Below, in pieces: positions 51,177 through 63,915 of a stretch of 64,000 nucleotides of DNA. How positions within the stretch are numbered: the first letter of the stretch is position 1; each line of letters begins with the position of its first letter. The translations under genes were made by a program, and so were the position numbers. The notes beneath the pieces were generated by a model. The model worked only from the letters and a program-made list of their open reading frames with translations, was not told where the DNA came from and searched no databases. The stretch is from Bugulina stolonifera (lineage: Eukaryota; Bryozoa; Gymnolaemata; Cheilostomatida; Bugulidae), in NCBI GenBank assembly GCA_935421135.1, contig OW285192.1, forward strand, positions 15,663,001 through 15,727,000, read 5' to 3'.

Positions 51177-52519
51177 ATACACTTATGGACCAGCTTTTGA
51201 TCGTAAAAACCACATGGTTCAAAATTAATTTTACTAATTTAGTAAGTTGTTGCTATTGTGAGAGAAGTATTTAACTGTAATTTACTATGCAGTGCATCTA
51301 AATGAAAATATAAACATGTTAGTGTGGCCTTTAGCTCAAAATATTTTTTAACCCTGGAAAACTAACAACAACGCGACAGCTAACCTGTAGACTATACAAA
51401 TATGTCTAACCACAGTTTGGTAACAAAGTACAAACATTGCTATTTTATATTGCATTATTAGAAGTAAAAGTATATCCCCATATCTTATCAACATCAATTT
51501 TTCCACTTGGTCACCATACTCAAACTTAAATTCTTGAGTTTGCATGATATTATAGGCTGACTGGCTGGTTGGGTAGTGATCGAGAGTGCTGCCATACCAC
51601 ATACGGCCAGAGCACCAGAAAGTGGACGCGAGGCAAACCAAGCAGATGCTAACCTTATGTCCTTAAGGCTCAGCCAGGACAGTAAAACATGGGCCATGGA
51701 AAGAGGACGACTCCCATGGTTAGCTAAGTTGTAGAAAATTGTTCACGTGCGAAAAGGATGGAGACTATAGAGGAGGAACTCAAATCAGCTTATGTGGACA
51801 CGACTCGATTACCAGACCGTGGGAGACTACTCACTCAGCACGCCATGGAAGGAACTTCGCACTTCACAATAATGATACAATGTAAGTGACGTAGTGACGC
51901 ACAAGACAATGTACACATATTACCAAGAATATTAAATAGGCCCTGGTGGACACATGTACATGCATATAATAACAGTATGCAAAGCCTGTATCTATGGCAA
52001 TAATCACACACTAACAACATACAGTCACATATTACACAGGCAATGCAGTTACATTGATGTTCAAGACCTGCAATTATGAGCACATTCAGTGTCGTTAGGG
52101 TTAGGTCAAACTTGTAGGTCGAAGTTCTTATATAATGGATTATAGGCATCCAGGGGCATAGCCAGATAGAGATCATACATGTACACTTGTATGTATATTG
52201 ATGCAAATATATGGATGTTGCAGCTTGGGCCATAACAATAATAAAATCTAAATGTGCATGTGCTTTATCTCATGCAATCCATGCTAGTGTCAATTGAGGT
52301 GGGCATTGCAAATCCTGCTATCAATGTATGCCGTATCATATTGGAGTGCAATGGCAAATCCTGCAACACCCAGCTCAGGATTGTTATAGATAATTATAGA
52401 AGCTTCTCAGACAGATATTTATTATGTATATATACACTGTACATATAGATATCTGGGAAGCTTCTTGTGCATGCTCGTCTACATGCATTCACATGCTGAT
52501 ATGATGCTGCTTGGTAATC
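51177..52519. other. Region upstream of transporter copy 1
   Basis: No gene recognised. Open frames of 64-132 codons on both strands lack motifs. It should include the promoter of the transporter starting at 52520; the last ~50 bp before the ATG are similar to those of copy 2. Confidence 0.4.
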
Positions 52520-55500
52520 ATGGCAGCTGAAGAGGCACAAAGTGAAAGGGAAAGTACAAGTTCTTTGTTGTCAGAAAAGAAGGAAGAGGGTAAAGTTAGA
52601 TGGAATCTGTGGTTTTCCATGATTGTCATGCTGTCAGCCATATTTCTTTCAGCCAGCACTGATACTCTTTTATATGCATTCTTTCCATATGTTGGCAAAC
52701 TCAGAGGACTGACTGATATTCAAACAGGATTAGTTTTCTCTGTTTATGAAGTCTCCAAGTTTATCTCGTCCTTACTAACAGGATATAGTGTGAGTATTTA
52801 GCATTTCTATTTTAAATTATCAACTTTTTAATGACAATGTGATGACTTTACATGAAGGGCTACAGGTAAAATAGATACTGTTCTGAACAAGAGGTTATTC
52901 ACACGGCATTAAGTTGAAAGGCATATCAGCAATGGTAACTATTCACTCGTGTAGAATAAGTAGGCCTAATGCTTAATGCTGTCAGGTCATGAAACGTTTC
53001 CTAAAACATAACTACATAAGCATTGTAGTACCAGTCTGGCTCTATAGTACTGAGTAAAGCATTGCACTAATATTGTTGTATTGTAGATAAAAAGACTTCC
53101 CATGACAATCTGGTGCTTACTTGGTTCCATATTGACAATGGTGGCTTGTATCTCCTTAGGGTAAGTAGACAGTAGAATCTCCTGAAATACCCTAAAAGCA
53201 GAAATACTGGTATTTAGCAGGAGAAAGTTTTGGGAGTTCGCTAATCCTAGAGCATTTTGCAATAGAAACCTGTTAACCTTGCCTCTCTGTTTTAGATTTG
53301 TTATGTATGCTGGGAACACTTTTTTTCTTCTATTGTGTATACTGATGAGACTGATATCTGGATGTGGCTCAGCAATAATTATTGTAGCAGGACTAAGTTT
53401 GCTACTGAAAACTACACCTTACAATACAGGCACTGTCGCAGTATGTGTGAAGTATCATACAGCATACTAACTATTGCTATGTACTACGCTAAAATCTCTG
53501 TTTTCTAGCTGTGTATGTGTATATCAAAATGTGGTTGATAAAGATGATGTCAAATGCCACCAGAGTTATTTGCTGACTATTTAATGCTAGCAAAATAAAA
53601 TTTTTATGAAGGGCACATGGTTGTTTATCATACACTTTTCTGATCAACAGAGAATATTATGAGACTCATTTAAATTCAGCACTGTACTTTTACTATAAAA
53701 TTGCAAAGTGCATGACGTGTAAATTCATTTACTGTGTAACAGTTGTAGTACTAGCAAGAGAATACATCGGCTGTTACATAATATTTCAGAGCTTAGTAGA
53801 TATAGCAGATGGTTGTGGATACGCAGCAGGCCCTGCAATAGGTGCAGCTCTATTCCAAGTAAGTTTCATACATGTACTATGTCTAACAGGGACCAGGATG
53901 TTACCCTTTTTAGACGCATAGCTTTTACTTAAATATCACATGTAGATATTCTATTTTGTATTTGTGTATTTGCATGTTGCAGCTAGGTGGATCGCAGTGT
54001 GCCCTTTGGGTTCTGGGAGGTCTGATGGTAATAAACCTGGTTCCTCAGATTATTATGACCACAAAAACAAACACAGGTTTGTAAATATGCACGTTAACCT
54101 ATAGTGTACCCAGAGTTGCAATCTTAATACTTGTGTATGTTATTATATTTACTTGAGTATTGTACATGTAGCAGCGCACTCTGCTGAAACATCCATATGT
54201 ACATGTACATACAATGTACATGTATGTTCCTAGCAGAATGTGCAATACTACACAGGTATGCATTTGCATGCACCTGCATCACCGTAAATAATATGATGCT
54301 TGTTGAAGTCATCATCCAATGGAACTTGGGGTTGGAAGTTCTCGTGATGTACATAATATATTGCAATGCTGCCAGTCCTGATCCAGGCTGCTGTTGGTGC
54401 TAGGACCTTGAGGCCGGGCCCTAGGCTTTGGTCCTTGAGCCCAATCCACAGTGGAGTAGGTACACAACCCACCTCACCCACCTGATGGATGTTAGAACTC
54501 AGCCTATGTTGGCATCGGAAACCCCCTGGACATGGAGTTGTGTCCTCAAAGCAAGGGAACACAACCCCTAGTGGAATCTCTGTAATATGCCTGCACCATC
54601 AGGTAATGTGAGTGAAGAGAGCCCGAAAGATTTGTATTGGAACTCAAGCCATAAGGCTGTCATCACATTGCATCCATACATGCTGCATCGGACAGCTGTA
54701 ATGATTGTACTCCGTACTAGCAACATTACCTCTATTATGTATCGGTCTACATCTACATGTACTATGTAACTGTACATGTGTTTATTGTTTAAATACAAGT
54801 CATGTACATGTTACATACATGGTATACTTATACCACTCCTGCTCTATAACTTGTATTTTCATCATAAGAATCGGATTATGTGGAAGATGAGGACAAGAAA
54901 AGCAGTCTACTAATGCTAAAGATTCCTGGGATACTTCTCATATATTTTCAAGCTTTCATATACAGAACAATATACTTTGCAAGGCTAGTTGGGCTCAGTA
55001 ACTTTATAATTTATACAGTAAGTTTATGGTTTAGAATCCATAGTACTAACTTTATACACCAAATGGGAGTGATGTAAATATAGTGCAAGGAAGTTGGAGT
55101 ATCAAAATCATAATTATGACTGATGACAAAAAAAACATGGTATAGCTAATTTATTAATGACTTAATACTATTATTGTATATTTCTAGTTCTATTTCTGGG
55201 CAAATCTAGTAGTCAATGTTGTTCTTATTTTACAGCTGCATTATCCACCATCTACCATTGGACCACTGTTTGTATGGCTTACCCTAGCATATGTTATAGT
55301 ATCAGCTGTATCATCAAAACTTCTAAACAAGGTAAGATAATTAAAAACGTTTTCTTGTATAGGCTCGGTATTTACATGTATAAAGTGTACATGTATCTAT
55401 TTGTTATATGCCTGTTATCATTAATAGCTATATTATGTACATGTGTATCAGTGAACAATTACTATTGCCCAGTTAAATGTGTGTTCATGTGTTCGTGCCG

Positions 55501-57055
55501 TAAAAATGGCTTTTGAAAAAACATTTTCGTTACTTTGCACCGCTTTGCACTGTATTGCACCGCTTTGCACTGCATTGCATTTAGATTGTATCCACAGTGT
55601 GAAATGCAACAAATTCTGTACCTGTCGAAATACAGGGGTATATTTATAGCACTATGGTAACCGCATGGCTATTGAGTATAACACACCTTTTCATTGGCCC
55701 TTCTCCACTTCTGGACTTCATATTTCATGGAAAAAAGTAAGTATTCCGGTCTAGTTAGTGTTAATATTGATTGTAGACGTCTATTTTTGTTTTGGTTCCC
55801 ATTTAGAATATAATCCGGTGTACTAACAGAGAAGGTTGCTCCTCTAACTGGCCTCACTGGTCTCACGATTACAGTGCAGCTATTAGGATATTGTGACGCT
55901 AAACATGTTACTTTCCGAGAGAATGCAACTCTTAATTTGAAAATTGCGACTGGAAAAGATTATTGTGAGGTGGAATCCCACATCTTCCCCTACACCATCT
56001 TTAGAATCATAGGCTTCCTCTACTGATTTCGTGCACAATAGAAAGCTTTTTTCCAAATTTTATCTATTTCAGATATTTTGTGTTGGCGATAACAACTTAT
56101 TCGTTATGTCTGTGTCTTGGAGCAGCACTTCTCATATCTTTCTATTCCAGTGCCATCAATCTTGCTATGTAAGTAAGCTTTTTATCACAAACTCCATATT
56201 ATACTTATAATACACATGTGACATAATACACATACAGTACAAATGTACCAATTTTATGTTAAATGTTAAATGTTGAATATTTTGTTAACAGAGTAAATGG
56301 GTACCCTAGAGATGACACTCAGACCTTTGGCATGACCACTGGACTAATAAATAGTGCTCTGAGTTTAGGAGGTGTGGCTGGTCCAATAGTAGGCGGAGCA
56401 ATAACTGAAACTTTAGGGTACACATGGACACTGACTGTTTTGGCCTTCACAGGCATAGCTATGGTAAGTACCTCATACCTTAGATGGGTATACTAAAAAC
56501 TCTCCCCAGTTGGTAATTCGTGTTTGGGGTATTCGCGCTTGTGATTTTTAGCTGAAAAATTTTGCTTTTACGGCTCAGGTGTTATGTATGGTATGATTAT
56601 TTACATGTATTTCTACATGTTCCTTCTAAGCAATTGAAACCTGCATGTGTGCCATAGAATGCAATGTACAATGGGCTGCTCATAGTCCAAGTATGCTTAC
56701 CATCATTTGCAATACTTGTGAATAGCATTTGGTGAGATACATTAATGAGTATGCTTTACAGGCTCTGCTACTGCTGACATACTTAGCATACATGAAGGTT
56801 ACAAAACAACCACACAGTCCAGATAAACCGAAGGGGATTGAAGATGACACTGATATTTGTCCGAATTTTACTGACCAATTATATGAAGAGCAGGATGACC
56901 AATCAGGTGAAGGGCAGGATGACCAATCATGTGAAGAGCAGGAAGACCTCACGGAAGACCACTCAGAAACAACTAAACTTTTAACAAATAAACTCGAAAA
57001 ATATTTTACAAATTCGATGATGAAAGAAACTAAATTAACCGCAGTTCAGCCATGA
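52520..57055 (+). CDS. MFS transporter, SLC18B1-like, copy 1
   Basis: Eleven exons join in phase: 52520-52789, 53087-53160, 53296-53440, 53790-53858, 53983-54076, 54869-55017, 55236-55331, 55636-55736, 56073-56168, 56292-56463 and 56762-57055; 519 aa. An acidic N-terminal tail ([19 protein letters not shown]) precedes TM1 ([14 protein letters not shown]). Vesicular-amine-transporter-type segments are visible: [58 protein letters not shown] and GLINSALSLGGVAGPIVGGAITETLGY. The soluble middle loop contains SDYVEDEDKK. The C-tail has short DDQSGEGQ/DDQSCEEQ repeats. Human SLC18B1 transports polyamines in vesicles; substrate here is unknown. Exons are about 95% identical to copy 2 at 60169. Confidence 0.9.
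54380..54610. repeat. GC-richer insertion in transporter intron 5
   Basis: This block is clearly more GC-rich than its surroundings, has no splice-compatible frame, and does not match copy 2 as far as I can see. It is possibly a small mobile-element relic. A similar GC-rich block without features sits in IDH3B intron 2 (about 45150-45620). Confidence 0.3.
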
Positions 57056-57560
57056 AAAAAAGAATGAAACAGTGATGCACTTGTGTATAAGCCACGTGTA
57101 CCAGAGGTAGCAATGATTATTTACACTATTTCAGTTAATCTAGTTAACCACTCTCTACTCAGCTTCAAGTGGGATTACCCTATCTATAAAACTAACAGCC
57201 CCATTTTTTATAGCCCATACATGTTGGTGTATTCTAAGTATTTTATTTTCCTGTTATCAATTGCTTGTACTTACAACAGGCTTGAGACTGCTACAATTAT
57301 ACATGTAATAACTAGCATAAAATATACATGTGCAAACAAAAAAAATTTGTTGTACCTCTGGTAAATATATAATAATATACAATATACATGTAATAGTAAC
57401 ATCAAATACAGCTTTATTATCAGGTACTATTGGGCCAACTTAGAAGTAATGTTATTTTACATGGTACAAGTATACACAAGTAAATAATACTGCAGTGTTC
57501 ATCGCATGTTGCTGTTGTGGATTTCCACCTAGTTTTGAGCAGGGAATAATTCTATGTTTC

Positions 57561-57753
57561 TTAGCCAATGGTGACCAGTAGTTAGCCAATGGTGACCAGT
57601 AGTTAGCCAATGGTGACCAGTAGTTAGCCAATGGTGACCAGTAGTTAGCCAATGGTGACCAGTAGTTAGCCAATGGTGACCAGTAGTTAGCCAATGGTGA
57701 CCAGTAGTTAGCCAATGGTGACCAGTAGTTAGCCAATGGTGACCAGTAGTTAG
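57561..57753. repeat. 9 x 21-bp minisatellite downstream of transporter copy 1
   Basis: Nine perfect copies of TTAGCCAATGGTGACCAGTAG followed by TTAG, 506 bp past the stop codon. Each unit contains CCAAT. The apparent LANYWSP-repeat protein on the minus strand is a by-product of the 21-bp period. Confidence 0.95.
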
Positions 57754-57917
57754 GACTAGGGAAAGCTATGCACCTGGTACCCTTCTGTACGGTGGAAACA
57801 GGGGTACAAGGCCCTGAAGTTAGGAAGCACGATACACAACAAATGGTATACCAGCACATATACATGTACTTCCAAGTGGAACCAGGTGAAGTTGTCTACT
57901 CCTACTAGCTGTAATAC

Positions 57918-58707
57918 TGTAATGGTTTTTGGTTTCTGGTATGGTCGTCCTAAGACGACTCCCGAGTCCAAAGTGAAGTGCCTATGAGTGGTGTTAGGCC
58001 TTCTCATTACATGAAAGATTGATCGGAGTCAGTAGTCAAAGAACTACCAAAGACGACTCATGTGATCCCGAGTTATGCTTGTTTACTATACTGAGAAAGA
58101 GAGTGATCCGACCTAGTAGGCAGTTCGTGTTGCAAGGTCGAGGACCTTAACAACTAGAATGACCTATCTACGAAGTGAAAGTCTCTGTATATAAGTGTAG
58201 ATGCGTCTTTATTGAGATCCAAGCAAGAACTGTGACAACAAACGTAAAAACAATGCCCTTTATATAGTAATAGGACTTCCGGAGGAACTTCCGGTAAAAA
58301 GGCCGACGTAGTGTCGGGAAAAGACGACGTAGGGTCGTCCGGAAATTGCGCAACAATATGGCGGCCGGAAGCCCGATGGCCAACCCGAAATGGGTCGGGT
58401 TATTACAAAAGATGCTTAGAATCATCCAAATCATATACAAAATGAATATCAGGTAATTCTGAGAGGTCGGGCCTCTTTACATGGGTATAAAAAGCAGTAC
58501 AATGTCTCAGTATGCTATATACAAGTATGTAGTTATCGAATGAATGGTTAGACATGCGATGTAAAACAAGTATAAGTATAAAAACAGCTAAGTGCAAGAG
58601 AACAAGTGTTAGATGAGTAGTGCTGTGGCAACTACTAGGCGCTTAGGGTGCTATAAGGTCCATCCGGCTGGCTGGAGTCGTATATACAAATGTCCTGAAC
58701 CATTACA
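57918..58707 (-). mobile_element. Solo LTR, copy 2
   Basis: 790 bp, same TGTAATGGT/ACCATTACA ends, ATAC on both sides, and on the minus strand CTATATAAAGGG followed by AATAAA. It lies between the two transporter copies. Confidence 0.82.
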
Positions 58708-58942
58708 ATACACATGTGCGCGTCTATAACAATATATAATAAACAGTGGTAACTATAAGTAGAAGTGGCTTGACAGTAGTATTTGTAGCAGACTACATGT
58801 ATAACTATGAAGTGTGGAAGCCATTGAGCTCTTGTTGTTAGTTCAGTAAAAAATTGGAGGACATTTATATAATCTGTGAAATCGTTGCCAATCCATAACA
58901 ATATTGGCCTTTCACCATAGTAGAGCCACGCTGGTATAATAT

Positions 58943-59750
58943 TGTAATGGTTTCTGTGATTTGGTGCGGTCTTCCTTGGACGACTATCGACCCAGAAATG
59001 AAGTGCCTATGAGTGGTAATAGGACTTCGCATTACATGAAAGATCGAGCGGTCTCAGTAGCCCAAGTACTACCAGAGACGACCCATCTGATCCCAAGTCC
59101 GACCTTCAGACTATACAATGAAAGAGAGTGATCCGACCTAGTAGGCAGTTCGCAAAGCGAATGACCTGGCAAAAGGAAGTGAAAGTCTCTGTATCAAGTA
59201 TAGATGTGTCTTTATTGAAAGCCAAGTGTAGACTGAGACAATGAACAGTAAAACAATGCCCTTTATATAGTATAAGGACTTCCGGCCGACGTAAGGTCGG
59301 GAAAAGACGACGTGTGGTCGTCCGGAAGTTGCGCAACAAGATGGCCGCCGGAAGCCCGACGGCCGACCCAAAATAGGTCGGGTTCTACAAAAGTTGCTTA
59401 TAATGGTCCAATTCATGTACAAAATGAATATCAATGGATTCTGAGAGGTCGGGCCTCTGTACATGGGTATAAAAGGCATTAAAAGACTTAGATATAATCG
59501 TGTAACTATATACAACAATATAGGAGTAAGATACATGAAGAAGTAATGAGTATAAACACATGGAGACACGTACATAGACAGTAATTAAGCGGCTTTAACA
59601 TGCAATGCAGTTGAAGGTAAGTGTACGAACAGCTAATTATGAGAGTGTGAGTGTCAGATGAGTAGCGCTGTAACAACTACTAGGCACTTAGGGTGCGGTG
59701 GAGCTTCGTCCGGTGATTGGAGTCGTATACAAATGTCCTGTACCATCACA
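58943..59750 (-). mobile_element. Solo LTR, copy 3
   Basis: 808 bp, ends TGTAATGGT/ACCATCACA, flanked by ATAT on both sides. The minus strand has the same TATA box and AATAAA. It ends about 420 bp before the start codon of transporter copy 2, so it could influence that promoter, although in antisense orientation. Confidence 0.82.
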
Positions 59751-60168
59751 ATATCATGTATAAAAGAAGCTCATAATTGACCATTGCATTCAATATTGTG
59801 ATGTTTTGTTGTATTTATAATGTGTGCCTATCACATGCTTGATTTAGGAATTGTTCTCTCTTGACTATTGAGAATAGATGAATCCAGATTGATTGCAGAA
59901 ATACTCGTATTACTTAGTAGTTATCTACTCTTGATTTCTAATTCCTACTCCATCTTAAATTCTCTCTCCATGACCCGCCTCTTTGAGCATTGAATTCACC
60001 AATTACCACACAACAAATGGATGTCAGTCTGTATGCTATTTTGCGCTTACATGTGCAAATATGAATATATACATGGATATAGCAAAAAGGTATATGGCTA
60101 TCTAATAAACTTGTTGTGCACACTCATCTACACGAATTCACACGAGGATATAATACTGCTTGGAAATC

Positions 60169-63100
60169 ATGGCAGCTGAAGAGGCACAAAGTAAAAGGGA
60201 AAGTACAAGTTCTTTGTTGTCAGAAAAGAAGGAAGAGGGTAAAGTTAGATGGGATCTGTGGTTTTCCATGATTGTCATGCTGTCAGCCATATTTCTTTCA
60301 GCCAGCACTGATACTCTTTTATATGCATTCTTTCCATATGTTGGCAAACTGAGAGGACTGACTGATATTCAAACAGGATTAGTTTTCTCAGTTTATGAAG
60401 TTTCCAGGTTTATCTCTTCCTTACTAACAGGATATTTCGTGAGTATTCACCATTTTCATATTATCAATAATTAACTTTGTGCAGCCGTGGCCTAGTGGTG
60501 AGGGCTCTGGACTTCCATGTAGGAGTCCCAGGTTCAATTCTCATAAGGGTCATTGGTGGTGTTAGGAAGAGCATCCAGCCACAATTGCTCCTGTGCCTCA
60601 TATAAACTTTGCCATTGGTGAAGTGCCTTCTCCACCCCAAATTAGAAAAAATACAGATCTCTTTAGATCCTTGCTTTCTTACCTGGGATTAATAATGGGA
60701 AGTAAAATTGGTAAAAAAAATAATTAACTTTGTGTATGTAATTCAACTCTACAGTAGAAGCTTTACATGTAGAGAACTAGCGAAAAATTGCAACAAGATG
60801 TATTTTAATAATATGCGTGCTTTTAATAGTAGGCTTGAATGTAGAATAAATAATTTTCAAAATGTACATGTACAAAGTTGAAAGGCATATCACTAATGGT
60901 AATTATCCATCTTTGTAGCTCAAGTGGGCCCAACGATTGTCATTGTCAACTATATACTACAAGTTGTAGTAGTACCAGGTTGACTGTACAGCATCAAGTA
61001 TTGTATACCAATATTATCATATTGTAGATAAAAAGACTTCCCATGGCAACCTGGTGCTTACTTGGCTCTATATTGACAATGGTGGCTTGCATCTCCTTGG
61101 GGTAAGTAGACAGCAGAATCTCATAAATGATGATTACTATTACAAACCTGATGGGCTCCTAGAATTATAGCAGAAAATAATATTTACTTATGGCATTGTT
61201 GGGGATAAAAGACGCAGTACTGGCTTAGGATGCAAGTTTTAGTGCCTTTTTCTGCTGAAAAAAACTAATTACATTGTAGAGTATAGACTTGCAGTGGGGA
61301 TTTATATCATGCGACGTCTCAACTAAAAAATTAGTAAAACTACCCATAATGCATTACTACACTAAAGGCTTACATAAAGAAGAAAATAAACTTGTAGTAT
61401 CATATATATAGCCGAAAGTAATGCTTACATCCATGCATGCATGGACACATACATGTATGTGCTATAGTATTACCAATGAATATACTTGGCAAAAACTAAT
61501 TAAATATTTTTTAATTTAAAAATATTATTATTCTTTCGTTCTTCATGGAATTTATTATGTTATCATATTTAATATGGGCTTCATGGAGAGAAAAAGTTTT
61601 CTTTTCTTAGATTAATGCTGGGTTCCCATATACGAGTAGATGTACGAGTGGATGTACGAGTAGATGTACATGTACGAGTAGATGTACATGTACGAGTAGA
61701 TGTACATGTACGAGTAGATGTACATGTACGAGTAGATGTACATGTACGAGTAGATGTACGAGTAGATGTACATGTACGAGTAGATGTACATGTACGAGTA
61801 GATGTACATATACGAGTAGATGTACGAGTACGAGTAGATGTACATGTATGAGTAGATGTACGAGTAGATGTACATGTACGAGTAGATGTACATGTACGAG
61901 TAGATGTACATGTACGAGTAGATGTACATGTACGAGTAGATGTACATGGCGCTGAAATTTTAATAGTTTCTACAGCATTACTTTTGCAATAGTAAATGGA
62001 CTGTCAACTTTGTTGTATTTATCAGCTCCTTAGCCCTGGTGCCTACCTAAGACCCTCTCCCTAAAATCAATTAAATAATGTGCACCATAAAACTGGTGCC
62101 ATAAGTCTATACATTTAATTAGTTCATCAAATTATTAGATGCCCCACCTACAGTATATACTTGTATATACTGTATATATGAGTGTAGCAACATTTTTTAA
62201 TCTTGCCTTTCTATTGTAGATTTGTTATGTACGCTGGGAATACTTTCTTCCTTCCATTGTGTATACTAATGAGACTGTTATCTGGATGTGGCTCAGCAAT
62301 AATTATTGTAGCAGGACTAAGTTTGCTACTGAAAACTACACCTTACAGTACAGGCACTGTCACAGTATGTGTGAAGTATCATAAGATGTACCCACTTTAT
62401 TTCTCTGTATGTACTAAAATGTACTACTAGAATGTATATGTACATACATACATACATGCATACATGTAAATGTACATGTATGTGTGTATACATGTGCTGT
62501 ACATAAAAGTTTGATTGGTAAAAATTTTATTACATGTAAGAGTAAGTCAGTACAAAATCTGTTATACAATATTACAGAGCTTGGTAGATATAGCAGATGG
62601 TTGTGGATACGCAGCAGGCCCTGCAATAGGTGCAGCTCTATTCCAAGTAAGTTTCATACATACTATATCTAACAGGGTAATGGAGGGGCCAGACTCGAAT
62701 GATTTTTGAACGAAGCACTAATGCTACATTCACATTGCTGTTTATACCAACTACTAGCGGTGAGCGGCCAACGCTAACCAAGATGTGGTTAACTTTACTA
62801 TACTATAATAGCTGGCACGTGTTAGTTAGCGGCGGGGTTTAAAGTTCAGCATGTTAAACTCGTTGACCCCTACCGCTCACTGGAGCATGTCACTATACAA
62901 TGTAGTTGTGGTTAGCGTTGGCCGCTCGCCGCTAGTAGTTGGTATAAACGGCAATGGTAATGTACCATAAGAATTGATTCCAATCAAATGCTAAGCTTAG
63001 TATCCTGCAAACACATGATTTCATTGTCTCAAGAAATTCATGATGTTGAAATACCAACACCTTAGAATTATCTATGACCAGTATATTAATTTAGTATTTT

Positions 63101-63394
63101 ACTGACAGTATAAGCCACATACATGTCATCTAAATTTGATGTGGGAGATTCACTTGTAAAAACACTTGCATTTTGTGGGTGCACTCTGTGAACATGATTG
63201 CACCCTCATTTTCAACTAGTTTGTAAGTTTAGGTGCATACAGCATACTTGTGTGCAAAATGCATTATATGCATGTACATGTTGTATTTTATATTTTGTAG
63301 TTAGGTGGTGCGCAGTGTGCCTTGTGGCTTCTGGGAGGTTTGATGATGGTTAATGTGGTTCCTCAGATTATTATATCCTTAAGAACAACCACAA
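60169..63394 (+). CDS. MFS transporter, SLC18B1-like, copy 2 (first five exons in window)
   Basis: Exons 60169-60438, 61028-61101, 62220-62364, 62578-62646 and 63301-63394 have exactly the same lengths (270, 74, 145, 69, 94) and phases as exons 1-5 of copy 1. Differences I saw in exon 1 are about ten bases, changing four residues (S/K, N/D, K/R and S/F). The remaining six exons would lie beyond the window; I see no exon 6 by 64000. The open frame of these five exons is intact. Its introns have taken in a SINE, a 12/18-bp minisatellite and a GC-rich MITE that copy 1 lacks. The role should match copy 1: a vesicular or lysosomal amine or polyamine-type carrier by family, substrate unproven. Confidence 0.88.
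60482..60718 (+). mobile_element. tRNA-derived SINE in intron 1 of transporter copy 2
   Basis: Pol III A box (GTGGCCTAGTGG) and B box (GGTTCAATTCT) form a tRNA-like head. A middle domain contains GGTGTTAGGAAGAGCATCC, a core I recognise from several animal SINE families. The 3' end is an A-rich tail. It is flanked by a perfect 16-bp duplication, AATAATTAACTTTGTG (60466-60481 and 60719-60734), proving LINE-type retroposition. It is absent from copy 1, so insertion followed the gene duplication. Confidence 0.92.
61630..61947. repeat. 12/18-bp minisatellite in intron 2 of transporter copy 2
   Basis: Units TGTACATGTACGAGTAGA (18 bp) are mixed with shorter TGTACGAGTAGA (12 bp), with a few point changes. 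Open frames across it on both strands follow from the period of six and are not genes. Confidence 0.93.
62733..62956. mobile_element. GC-rich MITE in intron 4 of transporter copy 2
   Basis: 224 bp with long inverted ends. The left arm starts CATTGCTGTTTATACCAACT and continues through CTAGCGGTGAGCGGCCAACGC; the right arm is its inverse with few changes. The inner part also folds (ACCGCTCAC). No coding sequence. Not present in the matching 124-bp intron of copy 1. Confidence 0.85.
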
Positions 63395-63733
63395 GTGAGT
63401 AAATATGCCCACCAGTTTATGCTATAGGCGCCGTGGATTTTCATTCAGTTTTTATATTGGTAAGTTGCATTTATACCAATATCTCTTCATGCAGCGTGCC
63501 TATTGCTGACAACAGTGGGTGTTGCATACGCATGCATGGATATTGTGCCTCTTTCAATTTTTATACTACTGCCTTGTGTCATCCTTGCCATTTAGATTTT
63601 GCCGCAACTACCAGTGCCATCCAGTGATGATGTGTTGTAGTTTTAATCGATGTTTAGTACTTACACTTATATCACATTACAAATAGTTAGTATTAAATTA
63701 CTGTGATTTATTAAATGAAATCATAATATTGGT

Positions 63734-63915
63734 CATAAATAGTAGTATGAGACGCATTTTTTATTTATAATTCCTTATATTTCGATACTTATCCGAGCAT
63801 TATTGAAAAATGTTGGTGTGGGATAATATAGTTTATCCTCTGATGATGATACACGGACAAGTATCGAAGTATTAGGTAATAAATCAAAAATAAAAAATGC
63901 TTCTCGTACTACTAT
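63734..63915. mobile_element. Foldback MITE, copy 2
   Basis: Ends AAATAGTAGTATGAGACGCA and the inverse CTCGTACTACTATT, with inner arms including GGACAAGTATCGAAGTATTA. It matches the 24.2-kb element, but its middle contains GAAAAATGTTGGTGTGGGAT, which in copy 1 lies outside the left end. Its right end is interrupted by the LTR at 63916. Confidence 0.75.

Noticed and set aside
51494..51697. 67-codon minus-strand frame with a hydrophobic N-terminus
   Set aside because: No homologous pattern, no splice context, and nothing similar upstream of transporter copy 2.
57452..57865. Minus-strand frame with LANYWSP repeats
   Set aside because: Product of the 21-bp minisatellite; no start context, splice sites or domain.
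61612..61947. Frames encoding YSYMYI and RVDVHV repeats
   Set aside because: Product of the 12/18-bp minisatellite inside a transporter intron.
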